This document shows, piece by piece, positions 63,212 to 64,000 of a DNA stretch of 64,000 bases (its first letter is position 1; each line of letters starts with the position of its first letter). The stretch covers positions 1 through 64,000 of the forward strand of contig JALEGE010000024.1 of NCBI GenBank assembly GCA_022760335.1, written 5' to 3'. Both the position numbers and the translations under genes were made by a program. Under the pieces are notes generated by a model. The model was not told the origin of the DNA and searched no databases. It was given only the letters and a program-made list of their open reading frames with translations. The DNA is from Hyphomonadaceae bacterium (lineage in GTDB: Bacteria; Pseudomonadota; Alphaproteobacteria; Caulobacterales; Hyphomonadaceae).

Positions 63212-63314
63212 AGCATCGGGCGTTGTATGTGAAACGCTCGATGCTCTATGTTTTTTGTGGTCGCGCCGGCTCATGCGAAAAACCGGAGTCCACTTTTTCG
63301 CCTGGCGCTCTAAA
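63208..63314. repeat. 107-bp intergenic repeat, copy 2
   Basis: Counterpart of 21569-21674. AGAGCATC...GATGCTCT forms a long stem with one mismatch. The CCGGTTTT/AAAACCGG stem seen in copy 1 is partly lost here (CCGGCTCA). The end TTTTTCGC...GCTCTAAA is shared. It separates the dehydrogenase from the convergent oxidase gene. Confidence 0.85.
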
Positions 63315-63328
63315 CAGCAAGAAGGCAC

Positions 63329-64000
63329 TCAGGCCTCGGGCAAAACCTTGCCTGGATTGAGCAAATTATGCGGGTCAAGGGTCGTCTTGATCTGACGCAT
63401 GAGCGCGATCTCTTCGGAATTCCGTGACAGCGGCAACCATTCGAGCTTGTCCAGCCCGATGCCATGCTCGGCCGACACCGATCCACCAAGCGCCGCAAGG
63501 GGCTTGTAGACGAGTTCCTTCGCCTGATGGATCGTTTCCGAATTGCATGGGCGCGGGGACACCATGACGTGCAGATTGCTGTCCCCGATATGGCCGAAAA
63601 CAGCCATGCGCGCGTCTTCACCGCAAGCCTGGTGAAGCTGTTCATCAAGACCGGAGATATAGTCATCCATCATTATGATGGGCAGACTGACATCGAAGGC
63701 CACCCCTGGCATGAATGCGTGCACAAGCCCTTCGATATCCTCGCGAATACCCCATATCGCATCGCGCTGGGCTTTCGAGGATGCGATCACAGCATCAGCT
63801 GCGATGCCGGCTTCGATCGCGGTGCCGAGCACCTCTGTGAACAGGGCTTCGTCAGCCTCCGGATCATTCCCCGTGATCTCGACGACAATGTAGAAATCGT
63901 GGCCCGCAACGAGCGGCGGCTTGTGGCGGCCACTCTGGACGCCGATGACCTGATAATAGTTGTTCCACATCACCTCGAAAGAGCTGAGCATGCCCGCGAA
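63329..64000 (-). CDS. FAD-linked oxidase, C-terminal part (D-lactate dehydrogenase type; cut by window)
   Basis: About 223 residues of the C-terminal FAD-oxidase domain (GlcD/D-lactate dehydrogenase family): VVEITGNDPEADEALF, FGHIGDSNLHVMV (the conserved metal/substrate His stretch) and SAEHGIGLDKLEWL, ending DPHNLLNPGKVLPEA, the family's usual end. The N-terminal PP-loop FAD domain lies beyond the right edge. It oxidises a D-2-hydroxy acid to the 2-oxo acid. Convergent with the D-2-hydroxyacid dehydrogenase operon, so the two may share a pathway. Confidence 0.85.
   Translation of the reverse strand, partial: FAGMLSSFEVMWNNYYQVIGVQSGRHKPPLVAGHDFYIVVEITGNDPEADEALFTEVLGTAIEAGIAADAVIASSKAQRDAIWGIREDIEGLVHAFMPGVAFDVSLPIIMMDDYISGLDEQLHQACGEDARMAVFGHIGDSNLHVMVSPRPCNSETIHQAKELVYKPLAALGGSVSAEHGIGLDKLEWLPLSRNSEEIALMRQIKTTLDPHNLLNPGKVLPEA

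Overview
The window is GC-rich, densely coding bacterial DNA. Its TonB-dependent receptors, NasS/NasT nitrate control, Tat-lipoprotein nitrate-binding protein and NirB/NirD reductase fit a free-living alphaproteobacterium. A marine Hyphomonadales/Maricaulales-type organism is my inference; there is no rRNA or marker gene here to settle it.

Layout. (1) 1-4694, minus strand: the end of an aryl-polyene/flexirubin-like lipid-pigment operon (acyltransferase, thioesterase, LolA-like carrier, MMPL exporter, flavoprotein running off the left edge), followed by a small lipoprotein gene. (2) 6152-21071: a complete nitrate assimilation locus. Plus strand: porin, NasT (ANTAR antiterminator), NasS (nitrate sensor). 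Minus strand: nrtA, nrtB, a fused double ATPase nrtCD, a tandem-GAF protein, nirB, nirD, nasA, cobA. A GCAC-N7-GTGC NtrC-type site lies upstream of nrtA, and hexaloop stem-loops that could be NasT targets lie upstream of both units. (3) 21752-38062: an envelope/signalling island with a CHAT-protease lipoprotein, an OmpR/histidine kinase pair, several secreted or lipid-anchored proteins, a VWA-domain protein, a LuxR-type regulator and a hybrid kinase. An IS6-type transposase remnant follows. (4) 38601-47632: TonB receptor, M19 dipeptidase, TauE/SafE permease and an exported PLP aminotransferase, then a second TonB receptor on the other strand. (5) 47983-49032: an orphan ANTAR regulator and a broken FGE-sulfatase gene. 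(6) 49226-59033: a complete type I-E CRISPR-Cas system (cas3, cse1, cse2, cas7e, cas5e, cas6e, cas1, cas2 and an array of 16 repeats and 15 spacers of 32 bp). (7) 59153-64000: LysR regulator, LeuC/LeuD-like dehydratase, D-2-hydroxyacid dehydrogenase and a FAD-linked oxidase cut by the right edge.

The most interesting element is the 319-bp gap between cas3 and cse1. It holds a degenerate minimal CRISPR: a degenerate repeat overlapping the cas3 stop codon, an exactly 32-nt spacer-like segment and a second degenerate repeat. The first 14 nt of the spacer-like segment are repeated immediately after the second repeat, behind AAG (the canonical E. coli type I-E PAM). The 32-nt target this defines covers a perfect TTGACA -35 box. 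That promoter would drive a structured RNA with a Shine-Dalgarno sequence, a five-codon mini-ORF containing the rare codon TTA, and strong flanking hairpins. This is the architecture of a CreTA RNA toxin-antitoxin pair, or of a CRISPR-guided autorepressor of the Cascade operon. It was read directly from the sequence; function is inferred.
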